A DNA stretch of 64,000 nt from Pantoea sp. CCBC3-3-1 (GTDB lineage Bacteria; Pseudomonadota; Gammaproteobacteria; Enterobacterales; Enterobacteriaceae). Of this stretch, positions 55,644 to 64,000 are shown in pieces (position 1 is the stretch's first letter; every line of letters begins with the position of its first letter). The stretch covers positions 2,232,001-2,296,000 of the forward strand of contig NZ_CP034363.1 of assembly GCF_007981265.1 (NCBI RefSeq). Reading direction: 5' to 3'. The position numbers were made by a program, and so were the translations under genes. Under the pieces are notes generated by a model. It was not told where the DNA came from. It saw only the letters and a program-made list of their open reading frames with translations, and did no database searches.

Positions 55644-56150
55644 TCAGGAAGTCGCCTGGCGCGCTTCGGCAAGCAGTTGAGTGAGATGCTGAAGAGAGAA
55701 AAGGGCGGCTTCATGCACCACGGTTCCCGCATCCCCGGCAATGTATCTTACTGTGCTACACACCTGTTCGTCAGGCAAACACCAACCAAACCAGATTGTC
55801 CCCGCCGGGGTACCGTCTTCCCCACCGTCAGGTCCGGCATAGCCGCTTACCGCCAGGCTAACGGCTTCACCAGAGACGGCCTTCGCGCCCTCCGCCATTT
55901 CCCGCACGGTGGCTTCGCTCACGGCGGTATTTACCCGCAATGTATTTTCACTGACGTTCAGGAGACGGTGTTTGGCGCTATCGGTATAGGTGACAAAGCC
56001 GCTGGTGAAAAAAGTACTGCTGTCGCTGGCGGCACCCATTGCGGAACTGACCAGCCCGGCGGTACAGGATTCCGCAGTAGCCAGCTTTACGCCCGCCTTT
56101 TTCAACGCTTCGCCCAGCGCTTCGGCTGCCATTATCAATTCTTTATCCAT
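55644..56150 (-). CDS. ydeJ: CinA C-terminal (PncC-like) protein, YdeJ-like
   Basis: A 168-residue cytosolic protein. KLATAESCTAGLVSSAMGAASDSSTFFTSGFVTYTDSAKHRLLNV and AVSGYAGPDGGEDGTPAGTIWFGW are the core of the CinA C-terminal/nicotinamide-nucleotide amidase family. The Ser-Cys active-site region (AESCTAG) is kept. In E. coli YdeJ is a paralogue of PncC with little activity shown, so true enzyme function is uncertain. Its stop lies 14 bases from that of the ydeI-like gene. Confidence 0.85.
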   Translation of the reverse strand: MDKELIMAAEALGEALKKAGVKLATAESCTAGLVSSAMGAASDSSTFFTSGFVTYTDSAKHRLLNVSENTLRVNTAVSEATVREMAEGAKAVSGEAVSLAVSGYAGPDGGEDGTPAGTIWFGWCLPDEQVCSTVRYIAGDAGTVVHEAALFSLQHLTQLLAEARQATS

Positions 56151-56229
56151 ATTATTCCTCTGTTAGCTAATACTCCGCTTCAGAAGTATAGATAAAGTTA
56201 ACCGACATTCCTCCGCGCCAGCAGGCAAG

Positions 56230-56591
56230 TTAAACATTACTGACGATCATTACCGCCTTTGATTTGGAATCGATATTGGAAAGAGGGAGCCAGCTTTCGG
56301 TAAAAGGCGTTTCGTTAATTAGCGGTTCATGTAATCGAGAATGGTCCTCAATCACTGAAGGATGGTGGAATTCTTCCAGCCAGCGCGAATACCGCGCAAG
56401 AAGAAGTTCCCGATTCTCGTTGGTACTGAAATTACGGATAAGCAACCATGAGGGGGATCGGATTGATCGCGTACATAAAGTTCGAAGCGAGGCGAGGTCA
56501 GTTCGAACACCATAGGTTTGACCAGGAATACGTCCGTAAAGCGGATCCGGGACCATTTGTTGAGTAGGGTAAAAAAATGCTGTTTTTCCAT
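56230..56591 (-). pseudogene. Frameshifted gene for an unknown 120-residue protein
   Basis: Two minus-strand frames join into one protein-like sequence if one C is added to the five-C run at 56452-56456 (G run on the plus strand). The first part starts MEKQHFFTLLNKWSRIRFTD and runs to VRDQSDPP; the second continues SWLLIRNFSTNENRELLLAR and ends KAVMIVSNV. Each frame becomes implausible beyond the junction. A real mutation, phase variation or a sequencing error could explain it. I do not recognise the family. Confidence 0.55.
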
Positions 56592-57208
56592 GCTTCACCG
56601 CAATGAATATGCACAGTTTAAGGTTTGGCAGCCGCAGATAAAATCTGCCTGGCTGAACCAGCGTCGTTTTTCCCTGTATAAGCCGGATGCAACCGGTAAA
56701 GAGTAAAGTGAAGCATGCTGTATCTTCCAGTTAAGAACTGCCGTACAGCTTGTAGGGATAATGTAAAAATTGGTAATTTAAGTCCAGTTTTTTATGCAGC
56801 TTTTGACGCTTTTAGGAATGCGCTCATAATTTCAGCACAGGACCATCGCAAGCTGTCACTGTAGGGTGCCTGTCAGGGGAAGGCAACGAAAGGTTTTTGG
56901 CGGTAGGGCCGCCGTCATCTTATTGAAAGCACCAGAAAATGATATTTAGAAGTCAGGAATAAAATTATTTTTTAAAATTAAAATAATAACAATATCTGTA
57001 ATTTTTAATATTCATGTTAATCATAGAGATAGAGAAAAAAGATATTTTTGTAATTTTGTTCTGCCGTTTCCTTGCAATTATGTTGTCTGCTGCTAAATTT
57101 AATAACGCGAGACGCTCACTATTAAATAACTTCTGTATTTCTCAGATTTTCAGGGTGAAAACCCGGAAAGGTTAGTGGGCATTCTTTTAACACGAAGAGG
57201 ACATTTGT
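56592..57208. other. 617-bp AT-rich region without a gene
   Basis: Strongly AT-rich from 56930 to 57100. A hairpin GGCGG/CCGCC lies at 56899-56913. The last 100 bases are likely the promoter of the KGG-repeat gene. No convincing ORF. Confidence 0.4.
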
Positions 57209-57379
57209 ATGACTCAGCATCGTGGTAATGCAGGAAATTTCTCCGAAGATCGTGAAAAAGCATCTGAGGCAGGAAAAAAAGGCGGTCAGAACAGCAGCGG
57301 TAGCGGTAACTTTAAAAATGACCGTGAAAAAGCGTCTGAAGCCGGTAAAAAAGGCGGAGAAAAAAGCCGCAAAAGCTAA
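57209..57379 (+). CDS. KGG-repeat stress-induced protein (YciG/GsiB-like)
   Basis: A 56-residue hydrophilic protein made of two copies of a module: GNFSEDREKASEAGKKGGQ and GNFKNDREKASEAGKKGGE. It is the KGG motif of YciG, Con-10 and GsiB proteins, usually sigma-S-controlled and linked to desiccation or general stress. GAAGAGGACATTTGT precedes the ATG. It has its own terminator. Confidence 0.9.
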   Translation: MTQHRGNAGNFSEDREKASEAGKKGGQNSSGSGNFKNDREKASEAGKKGGEKSRKS

Positions 57380-57410
57380 GCGCTAGCTGAAATCGCCTCA
57401 AAGGCATCCG

Positions 57411-57434
57411 CCGCCCCGTTCTGTAATGGGGTGG
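57411..57434 (+). terminator. Terminator of the KGG-repeat gene
   Basis: CCGCCCC / GGGGTGG stem followed by TGGTTTTCTGTTTT. Confidence 0.7.
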
Positions 57435-57779
57435 TGGTTTTCTGTTTTCTGAAAAAACTTCTTTGATTCATACGCAACATCTTTCCTTGTGAGCATCTTT
57501 CCTTATGAGATAGTGGCAGGCTCAATAATCTCTTTCTCTATTTACATTAGCGTTATTATTTCGACAGGTTATTGTAAATGCATCGCGTGATGCATTCCGC
57601 CTGCAATAAGATAACGCTGATAATGCAGTTTCAGAATAATTTGCCGCTGCGCTTAGATAAAAACTTTGTATACTTTAAAACATTATGGAACTTGAGCCGG
57701 GGCACCTCCCGGATTGTAGGTTAGAGGCAGAGAAGGAGGGGGGTTATACCGACCTCTCTGTCAGGAAGAGAATTTGCGC
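57435..57779. other. 345-bp intergenic region
   Basis: AT-rich, no gene seen. A TTTGTATACTTTAAAA stretch near 57664 may be a promoter for the gene at 57780. Confidence 0.35.
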
Positions 57780-58013
57780 ATGCTTAAAATGATTAAAAGC
57801 CTTTTTGCCAGCCCTGAAAGGTTACTCAACGCGATGTCGCGAAATGATGTGCAGGAAGCGAAAGATGATGGAGAGCGGATCCTGATTGATGAAGATGGCT
57901 GCGCCTCCGTTAATCTGAACAGCCAGGAAGTGCATGAGGATTTCTCCCGACACGTGGAGATGTTGAAGCGGGCAAAAAGAACGCCCGGCGGTACAGACCG
58001 TGCAGAAGAATAA
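57780..58013 (+). CDS. Small acidic hypothetical protein
   Basis: A 77-residue protein from ATG 57780 (MLKMIKSLFASPERLLNAMS); an in-frame TTG at 57774 is closer to the AGGAAGAG site and could be used. The sequence is acidic with a likely helical middle (VQEAKDDGERILIDEDGCAS) and a basic end. Not recognised. A strong terminator follows. Confidence 0.6.
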   Translation: MLKMIKSLFASPERLLNAMSRNDVQEAKDDGERILIDEDGCASVNLNSQEVHEDFSRHVEMLKRAKRTPGGTDRAEE

Positions 58014-58090
58014 ATTTTATAGAATTCAATGAACTTTCCGCCAAAAGCGCGGACTAATCCTGTAGTGAGATTTCACTGTAACGAATTTCA

Positions 58091-58113
58091 GCCCCCTTAA
58101 TGGGGGCATTTTT
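58091..58113. terminator. Terminator between small gene and gcd copy 2
   Basis: GCCCCC / GGGGGC stem then seven T residues; serves the plus-strand gene and may also serve the convergent dehydrogenase gene. Confidence 0.85.
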
Positions 58114-58129
58114 TTGCGCTAAATCCGCT

Positions 58130-60541
58130 TCAGTTCCCCCGGGCAGGGAGAGCGTAGGCTACCAATGCATCACCAGTGGTGGTGCCCAGTCCGCCGTGCC
58201 CCCCTGCCGCAATAACCACGTATTGCCTGCCATCGTCGCCGATATAGGTCATTGGCGTTGCTTGTCCGCCTGCCGGCAGGCGGGCGCGCCACAGCTCTTG
58301 TCCGCTCTCTTCATCAAAGGCTCGCAGATAGTTATCCGCTGTCGCCGCCATAAAAATCAGCCCACTGCGGGTAATAATGTTGCCGCCCATCATAAAGATT
58401 CCGGTGGGTAGCGGGGCGTTGGTATGGGTCCCAAAAATGTTCATATCGCGAGTTGTGCCGGCTGGTCTTTCCCAGGCAATTTTACGGGTGTTGAGATCAA
58501 TGGCAACCAGCTTACCCCAGGGCGGTGCGCTACACGGCGCACCCAGCGCGGTTAGCCAGGGTTTTACCACCGCCGCCCAGGGTGTACCGTACTCTGGTCC
58601 TACGGCGAACTCTTTTGGTTTGGGATAGGATTGCTTGCTGCCCCAGCCAGCCCAGTTTTTCATCAGGCCTTCTTTTACCGCTTCGTCCGCTTTCATCATC
58701 TGCATGGTGAACGGAATGTAACTGGTATTAGCAATTAACAGATGCCGTTGCGGGTCAACCGAACCGCCATACCAGTCCATTACGCCATCAAAAGCAGGAT
58801 AGGCGATTGAGGTACCTTCTGCGGGCGGCGTGTATTGGCCCTGGTAGCGATAACGATGAAACTGAATGCGACAGATAAGCTGATCGACAGGCGTTGCTCC
58901 CCACATATCGGTTTCTTTCAGATCGGGTGGTGAAAGCTCGGGCATGCCTGCTGGATCGGGTTGAGTAGGAGAAAGACGTTCTCCAGGTAAGGATGGCGAT
59001 GTCGGCACGGGTTTTTCATTGACCTGCGCTAAGGGCTTACCGGTGCGGCGATCCAGCAGGAACAGCTTGCCCATTTTAGTTGTTTGCACCAGTGCCGGAA
59101 CGGTATCGCCGTTTTTTCCGGGTAAATCGACCAACGTTGGACCAACGGGGAGATCAAAATCCCATACGTCATGATGAACCGTCTGGAAATGCCAGCGCTC
59201 TTCACCGGTATGGATATCCAACGCCACCAGCGAACTGGAATATTTCTCATCAAAAGAACGCCGGTGGGCGCCGTAATAATCTGGCGTCGCGTTTCCTAAC
59301 GGAATATAGATTAACCCCAGTTTTTCATCGGCGGTATAGGTTCCCCAGCCGTTGGGCGTACCGCGGGTGTAAACTTCGCCAGGTTTTAACGGCGCGTTCT
59401 GCGGCGTTCGGCCCATATCCCAGGCCCAGTCAAGCTGGCCGCTGTTAACATCGTAAGCACGCACCACGCCGGACGGCTCTCCGGTGGATTGGTTATCATA
59501 AATCCAGCCGCCAAGCACAATGCGCCCCTCCATGACCATCGGTTGTGACGTGATGAAGTGGAAGCCGGGTGGCACCTCGCCCAAATGGTCGGTCAGGCTG
59601 ACAAAGCCGTTTTGACCAAAAGAGGGACAGGGTTGCCCCGTTTGTGCATTCAGCGCGACCATCCGCGCATCGCTGGTGGTGGTAATAATTTTTTCCGGGC
59701 AGATGCGGTCATCCACGGTTTTACTGTATGCCACGCCACGGCAGGCCAGATATTCATTGGCTGAAGTATCGGCTTTGGGATCAAATTTCCATCGTGTATG
59801 CCCGGTTGTGGCATCGAGAGCGATCACTTCACGGTGCGGGGTACAAATATAAAGCGTGTCGTTCACCTTGACAGGAGTGACTTCGAAATTAAACTCTCGT
59901 CCGGCTTTATCTTCTCCTTTGCGCAGATTGTCACCGGTATGAAACGTCCATGCAGGTTGCAGCTGGCTGACGTTTGCTGGCGTAATTTGCGTAAGGGGAG
60001 AAAAGCGCTGACCTGCGGCAGTACGACCATAATGTTGCCAGTCGTTATTTCGATCGCTTGCGTCGCTATTCTGAGACCCGGCAGCGGGCAACGATTCCCG
60101 GTGCACAAACCGCTGGCCGGTTATGTGCCAGCCCGCGTAAAATATGCCTGCAAGGGTTACGATGTAGACCACGCCTGCCAGCGTACCGACCCGGTGTTGG
60201 CCCTGTGCCGCCATGACTGGACGAGTCACCCACGGCATGCTGCACCAGACGCCCAGTACGGCCAGTGCAAAAAGACGTGGCATTAACTGCCAGCCATCGA
60301 GACCGACCTCCCACAGTGACCAGATCAGGCAAACAATAAATGAAAGCAAATAGAGCCAAATCCCGGCCGCCTGACGCCGGACAATCAATATGCCGCTCAG
60401 CAAAAAACCAGCACCAAACAACAAATACCATGGGCTGCCACCAAGCGCCGCCAGCCAACCTCCCAGCAGCAGAAACGCCAGTCCGAACAGCCCGACGACA
60501 ATCCCGGTGAGAGAAGAGAACGTAAATAATTTCTTCAGCAT
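58130..60541 (-). CDS. Membrane-bound PQQ-dependent glucose/quinate-type dehydrogenase, copy 2
   Basis: An 803-residue quinoprotein with five N-terminal membrane segments (about 8-140) and a periplasmic PQQ propeller. DWQHYGRTAAGQRFSPLTQI, ACRGVAYS, the catalytic-Asp region HHDVWDFDLPVGPTLVD, and the end GGQATPMTYIGDDGRQYVVIAAGGHGGLGTTTGDALVAYALP are clear. Its propeller motifs are at least as close to E. coli Gcd as copy 1 (HHDxWDxDLP, DNYLRAF). Substrate may be glucose or a related compound such as quinate. It stands alone, ended by the terminator at 58091. Confidence 0.85.
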   Translation of the reverse strand: MLKKLFTFSSLTGIVVGLFGLAFLLLGGWLAALGGSPWYLLFGAGFLLSGILIVRRQAAGIWLYLLSFIVCLIWSLWEVGLDGWQLMPRLFALAVLGVWCSMPWVTRPVMAAQGQHRVGTLAGVVYIVTLAGIFYAGWHITGQRFVHRESLPAAGSQNSDASDRNNDWQHYGRTAAGQRFSPLTQITPANVSQLQPAWTFHTGDNLRKGEDKAGREFNFEVTPVKVNDTLYICTPHREVIALDATTGHTRWKFDPKADTSANEYLACRGVAYSKTVDDRICPEKIITTTSDARMVALNAQTGQPCPSFGQNGFVSLTDHLGEVPPGFHFITSQPMVMEGRIVLGGWIYDNQSTGEPSGVVRAYDVNSGQLDWAWDMGRTPQNAPLKPGEVYTRGTPNGWGTYTADEKLGLIYIPLGNATPDYYGAHRRSFDEKYSSSLVALDIHTGEERWHFQTVHHDVWDFDLPVGPTLVDLPGKNGDTVPALVQTTKMGKLFLLDRRTGKPLAQVNEKPVPTSPSLPGERLSPTQPDPAGMPELSPPDLKETDMWGATPVDQLICRIQFHRYRYQGQYTPPAEGTSIAYPAFDGVMDWYGGSVDPQRHLLIANTSYIPFTMQMMKADEAVKEGLMKNWAGWGSKQSYPKPKEFAVGPEYGTPWAAVVKPWLTALGAPCSAPPWGKLVAIDLNTRKIAWERPAGTTRDMNIFGTHTNAPLPTGIFMMGGNIITRSGLIFMAATADNYLRAFDEESGQELWRARLPAGGQATPMTYIGDDGRQYVVIAAGGHGGLGTTTGDALVAYALPARGN

Positions 60542-60710
60542 GATGTGTTAATCATTAAGTTAGGGGTGAATCAAGGATATAAGGCGTGACGGCGGGCGAG
60601 GGAGAATGACGAAGTTATCCATGCGGATAATTTAAATAGCTTCTATAACAAAGGATTAGGGCGAAAGATTATTGTCTCAAAATCTTACTGACGGCGTCGG
60701 GTGTAAACAT

Positions 60711-60744
60711 CGCTCCTCACTCATTGCACTTAGCCTGAGGAGCG
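60711..60744 (-). terminator. Terminator of the LLM-GNAT-LLM operon
   Basis: CGCTCCTCA / TGAGGAGCG stem with a 16-base loop just beyond the stop at 60759. Confidence 0.65.
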
Positions 60745-60758
60745 GATGAGTCTTGATG

Positions 60759-62078
60759 TTATTCACCTTGTTTCGCGACAAACTGATTTTCCGGTTCCGT
60801 CAGCCCAAGGTTTTCACGCAAGGTTGCGCCTGCGTATTCTGTACGATACAGCCCGCGCTGTTGCAAAATCGGCACGACCTGGTCGACAAAGTCATCAAAC
60901 GAGGTGGGTGTTCCGCCTCGCACAATAAATCCATCGGCTGCGCCAGTGGTAAACCAGTGCGCCAGCCCGTCCGCCACATCCTTTGCGGTACCAAGGAAAG
61001 TAGGACGGGGTGTAGCGGCTTCAAGCGCGACCTGACGCAGCGTCAACGACCGCTCTGCCGCCTGTTTCTTGATTGTATCCGTGGTGCTGCGGAAGCTATT
61101 GCTGCCTAAATCGCCGATGTCCGGGAACGGGGCTTCAGGATCGTACTGACTGAAATCATGATGTTCGAAATAGCGCCCTAAATAGTCCAGCGCCTGCTCA
61201 AGCGTCACCAGCTGCGCGGTCTGCTGATAGCGGCGCTCTGCCTCTTCCAGACTCTCGCCAATAATGACGCTAATCCCCTGAAACAGTAAAATACTTTCAG
61301 GTTTTCCGCCGTTGGCCACGCGCTGACGGCGCACATCATCAGCATAAGCTTTAGCCAGCTCGGGCGTTTCCTGGCGAGTATAAATTGCATCCGCCGCCTG
61401 AGCAGCAAAAGCTTTCCCCCGATCGGAGGCGCCTGCCTGAAACACAATTGGGCGGCCCTGCGGCGTTCTGCCCACGTTCAGTGGCCCCTGTACGTGGTAA
61501 TAGTCACCCTGATGATTGAGCGTATGCATTTTTTCTGGCGCAAAAAACTGCCCCGTCTGCTTGTTGCGTATAAAAGCGTCGCCTTCCCACGAATCCCAGA
61601 GTCCTTTCACCACCGTGACAAATTCGGCAGCGATGCGATAGCGCTCATCATGCTCAGGATGCACCAGGCGTGAAAAGTTTTTTGCCGACCCTTCTAAAGG
61701 CGAGGTCACCACGTTCCAGCCTGCGCGTCCTCCGCTCAGGTGATCGAGGCTGGCAAACTGGCGGGCGACGGTAAACGGCTCGCTGTAAGAAGTGGAAAGG
61801 GTGGCGACCAGACCAATATGCTTCGTCACCAGCGACAGCGCCGAGAGTAAGGTAATGGGTTCAAAACGATTAAGAAAATGTGGAATCGATTTTTCCGTGA
61901 TATACAGTCCGTCGGCAACAAATAACAGATCGAACTTGCCCTGTTCAGCCTTGCGCGCCAGCTGCTGGCAAAACTGTACGTTGATGCTTGCGTCTGCCAC
62001 GGCATCCGGATGGCGCCAGGCAGACATATTTCCTGACGCGCCCTGAATAATTGCCCCCAAATGCAACTGTCTGTTCAT
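60759..62078 (-). CDS. FMN-dependent monooxygenase, NtaA/SnaA/DszA family
   Basis: A 439-residue LLM-fold enzyme. [46 protein letters not shown] and [26 protein letters not shown] are family signatures of NtaA (nitrilotriacetate), SnaA and DszA (dibenzothiophene sulfone) monooxygenases. It uses reduced FMN from a partner reductase, which is not in this operon. It is the last of three overlapping genes. A sulfur or amine compound is the probable substrate. Confidence 0.85.
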   Translation of the reverse strand: MNRQLHLGAIIQGASGNMSAWRHPDAVADASINVQFCQQLARKAEQGKFDLLFVADGLYITEKSIPHFLNRFEPITLLSALSLVTKHIGLVATLSTSYSEPFTVARQFASLDHLSGGRAGWNVVTSPLEGSAKNFSRLVHPEHDERYRIAAEFVTVVKGLWDSWEGDAFIRNKQTGQFFAPEKMHTLNHQGDYYHVQGPLNVGRTPQGRPIVFQAGASDRGKAFAAQAADAIYTRQETPELAKAYADDVRRQRVANGGKPESILLFQGISVIIGESLEEAERRYQQTAQLVTLEQALDYLGRYFEHHDFSQYDPEAPFPDIGDLGSNSFRSTTDTIKKQAAERSLTLRQVALEAATPRPTFLGTAKDVADGLAHWFTTGAADGFIVRGGTPTSFDDFVDQVVPILQQRGLYRTEYAGATLRENLGLTEPENQFVAKQGE

Positions 62079-62641
62079 GCTAATCCTCCGGAGCGGGCCC
62101 GTTTGACGCAGAGGTCTGGGGAGGGCTGTGAAGGCGTAAAGGAATTTACCGCCAGCTTGAGATCTTTTTTCATATAAACGAGTTCCACGCCCAGCGGATT
62201 CACCCGATAGTGAAACGGCTGGTAGCCGCGCTGTTCATACAGCGAAGTCAGCCACGGATGGCGAATTGCCGTCGCCAGATAAACAGCTGGGGACTTCAGC
62301 GTGTCACGCAGAAAATCCTCTTCGGCATAGCGGATAATCTGGCTGCCATAACCCTGAGTTTTTGCCGTTTCATCGACCGCGAACCAATGAATAAAGGGCC
62401 AGCGGGCGGGATCGTTTTCCGCTGCCAGCCAGGGCATGCGCACCGTTATTGTCGCTGTCAGCCCGCGTTCAGTTTCCAGCACGAAAGTGGATTCACGGCG
62501 GATGACCGCAAGCACGTCCTCCACGCTGGCCCGGGTAATAGTGAAGTGAATATTATGTTTGAGCAGGCTGGCGTAGGCCCGCTGCAACAGGGCATGCAGC
62601 TGAGGCGCCTCATCCTCGCGGGCAAGTCGAATTCGGTTCAT
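62075..62641 (-). CDS. GNAT-family N-acetyltransferase in the monooxygenase operon
   Basis: A 188-residue protein ([20 protein letters not shown]). The acetyl-CoA motif region [20 protein letters not shown] (about 110-130) and [17 protein letters not shown] (about 150) support GNAT. It overlaps both monooxygenase genes by four bases, so it belongs to the same pathway. It may acetylate the substrate before oxidation, as SnaA/SndA-type and ytm/yxe sulfur pathways use N-acetylation; that link is inference. Confidence 0.75.
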   Translation of the reverse strand: MNRIRLAREDEAPQLHALLQRAYASLLKHNIHFTITRASVEDVLAVIRRESTFVLETERGLTATITVRMPWLAAENDPARWPFIHWFAVDETAKTQGYGSQIIRYAEEDFLRDTLKSPAVYLATAIRHPWLTSLYEQRGYQPFHYRVNPLGVELVYMKKDLKLAVNSFTPSQPSPDLCVKRARSGGLA

Positions 62642-63639
62642 AGCGTCGCTCCTGACAACACATCGTAGCCCGAGGCGAGCGCAGTCAGAGAAGCAAGGCG
62701 GGCGGTAGCGTTGCTTATGGGGGTATCAATCACAAATTCATCAATGCCATAGCGGGCCTGCAAGGTCGCCAGCTGGCGATGAACCTGCGCGGTTGTGCCG
62801 GTCAGCACCAGCGACGGACGCTCTTCAATATCATGGGGGCCGCCGCCCGATTGTCTGATCCAGGCTTCGGCCTGCTCAAGACTGCCGACGCTAACATGAT
62901 GACCTTCCGCATCGGTGAGACGAAACTGCTGGCGTGGTCCTAACAGATCTTCCGCCTGTTCTTTGCTGTCAGCGACAACGACCGGAACCGCCAGCAGGGC
63001 TTTGCGTCCGTGGCTGAGCCGGTGATAGGTGCCGATCGCGCTTGAAATCTCCTCCTCGCTGCCGTTGAGCTGGGCCGCAAAAACAAACTGCCAGCCTGAC
63101 TCGGCGGCAAGACGGGCGGTGGCCACGCTGGCACCCAGCAGAAAACGTTCGGCAGGTTCGGGTGGCACAGGGGTGACGATCGGGCTGTCAGGCTCGTTCG
63201 CCGCCGCTGGCGACAGTAGCCAGTTAGTTAGCTGCTGTAATCGGGCAGGAAAATCGGCGCCAGGGATACCCTGCTGTAGCTCCCGGGTAGAAAGCGGCAA
63301 TCCTCCCGGCGCTTTTCCCACGCCAAGATCGACGCGGCCGGGAGCCAGTGAGGCAAGCTGGTTAAAATTCTCCGCCACTTTAAACGGACTGTAATGTTGC
63401 AGCATCACGCCGCCTGATCCAACGCGGATGCGACGGGTCTGCGCCAGTATCCAGGCAATGGTAATCTCGGGAGAGGAAATCGCTAACTGAGGATTATTAT
63501 GATGCTCGCTCAGCCAGAAACGATGAAATCCCCAGCGTTCTGCGCTTTGCGCCAGCGCCAGGGTTCTTTGCAGGGCGGCGGCAGCGCCTTCCTGGCCGTC
63601 GACCGGACTTTTTTCCAGCAGCGATAAGCGGTATCCCAT
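62638..63639 (-). CDS. Luciferase-like monooxygenase, MsnO8 family
   Basis: The ATG at 63639 (MGYRLSLLEKSPVDGQEGAA) has AAGGAA upstream, unlike the ATG at 63654. The 333-residue product is a compact LLM protein: FHRFWLSEHHNNPQLAISSPEI, RIRVGSGGVMLQHYSPFKVAENF and PGRVDLGVGKAPGG are MsnO8-type. It is the first gene of the operon. Two LLM enzymes around an acetyltransferase suggest a two-step oxidative breakdown of an acetylated sulfur or amine compound. Confidence 0.83.
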   Translation of the reverse strand: MGYRLSLLEKSPVDGQEGAAAALQRTLALAQSAERWGFHRFWLSEHHNNPQLAISSPEITIAWILAQTRRIRVGSGGVMLQHYSPFKVAENFNQLASLAPGRVDLGVGKAPGGLPLSTRELQQGIPGADFPARLQQLTNWLLSPAAANEPDSPIVTPVPPEPAERFLLGASVATARLAAESGWQFVFAAQLNGSEEEISSAIGTYHRLSHGRKALLAVPVVVADSKEQAEDLLGPRQQFRLTDAEGHHVSVGSLEQAEAWIRQSGGGPHDIEERPSLVLTGTTAQVHRQLATLQARYGIDEFVIDTPISNATARLASLTALASGYDVLSGATL

Positions 63640-63978
63640 CTGTGTTCCTTGCATTCAGGTTAATTGACCTGTGGCTGAGAGCATGCCCAGCGGACGGTGT
63701 GATTTATTCGCAGAAGATCAGAAGTGATAACAGTATCGGGGCAGGTCGCGGGTGGTGTAAAAGTACAATAATGAATGTGAAACGTCGCGTTTCGGCAAAG
63801 CGATATATATTGCTGGCACGCGCCGCTCTCGCTCTAAAAAGAATTCCACAAAACGGCGCGCCGTCTTACGTTTAAATTTTGGAAGATGTTTAGCAAATCA
63901 GTCGTTAAATTTTATAAAAATGCGGACATTCAGATATGATCCTGCCGGAAAAAGGGATTTATCTAACAGGAAGAGAGG
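63640..63978. other. Intergenic region with divergent promoters
   Basis: 339 bases with presumed promoters for the monooxygenase operon and for the gene entering at 63979. The AT-rich 63860-63960 stretch includes TTAAATTTTATAAAAATGCGG. No ORF of note. Confidence 0.35.
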
Positions 63979-64000
63979 ATGGCTAAGACAAACGGAAAAC
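63979..64000 (+). CDS. Start of a gene running off the right edge
   Basis: ATG at 63979 (MAKTNGK...) follows AGGAAGAGAGG at near-ideal spacing. Only seven codons are visible, so the product cannot be named. Confidence 0.5.

Overview
The window looks like chromosomal DNA of an Enterobacterales bacterium. Erwiniaceae such as Pantoea or Erwinia is my best guess. This is inferred from GC-rich coding DNA with enteric-style ribosome sites, an enteric kdpFABC-DE locus, a ptrR/sad pair, a ydeI/ydeJ-like pair, and heavy investment in periplasmic sugar oxidation: two membrane PQQ glucose-type dehydrogenases, a PQQ sorbosone-type lipoprotein and a three-subunit FAD/cytochrome c gluconate-type dehydrogenase. 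I saw no rRNA, tRNA, CRISPR array, prophage or intact insertion sequence.

Layout. 1-4.7 kb: ptrR-like LysR (cut by the window edge), sad, a GAF/EAL phosphodiesterase and a DCC-family protein. 4.8-13.1 kb: a leaderless periplasmic-type binding protein behind a translationally coupled mini-ORF, then a tightly overlapped minus-strand operon (binding protein, two permeases, double ATPase, luciferase-like monooxygenase, CMD/AhpD fusion). 13.3-20 kb: GNAT enzyme, DUF2231 plus PQQ lipoprotein, PadR, a chemoreceptor, LysR and cupin. 20-25.8 kb: an odd non-coding stretch, a lone glycosyltransferase, the first PQQ dehydrogenase and a short flagellin with a near-perfect sigma28 promoter. 25.9-39 kb: an accessory catabolic block around a LacI-type regulator. 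39-40.4 kb: a vapBC module in decayed sequence. 40.4-49.1 kb: an SDR gene and kdpFABCDE. 49.3-54.7 kb: two more chemoreceptors (one soluble with a FIST sensor) and a CitMHS carrier. 54.9-58 kb: small stress-type proteins and a frameshifted gene. 58-63.6 kb: the second PQQ dehydrogenase and a monooxygenase/acetyltransferase/monooxygenase operon.

The most interesting system is at 25.9-39 kb. A LacI regulator sits among four near-identical palindromes (core GTAAGCGCTTTC) placed in the two divergent promoter regions. Under one set lie MFS permease, OtnC-like class II aldolase, periplasmic lactonase, periplasmic cupin and the gluconate-type dehydrogenase. Under the other lie an FMN 2-hydroxyacid oxidase and, divergently, an Asp/Glu-racemase-fold protein with a DUF1537 (OtnK-type) kinase. 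Together these resemble a four-carbon acid-sugar pathway in which the usual NAD dehydrogenase (LtnD type) and isomerase (OtnI type) are replaced by an FMN oxidase and a racemase-fold enzyme. The OtnC-like protein has lost two expected active-site residues. A second theme is motility toward oxidised sugars: the chemoreceptor at 16.9 kb has a sigma28 promoter overlapped by a GntR-operator-like palindrome.
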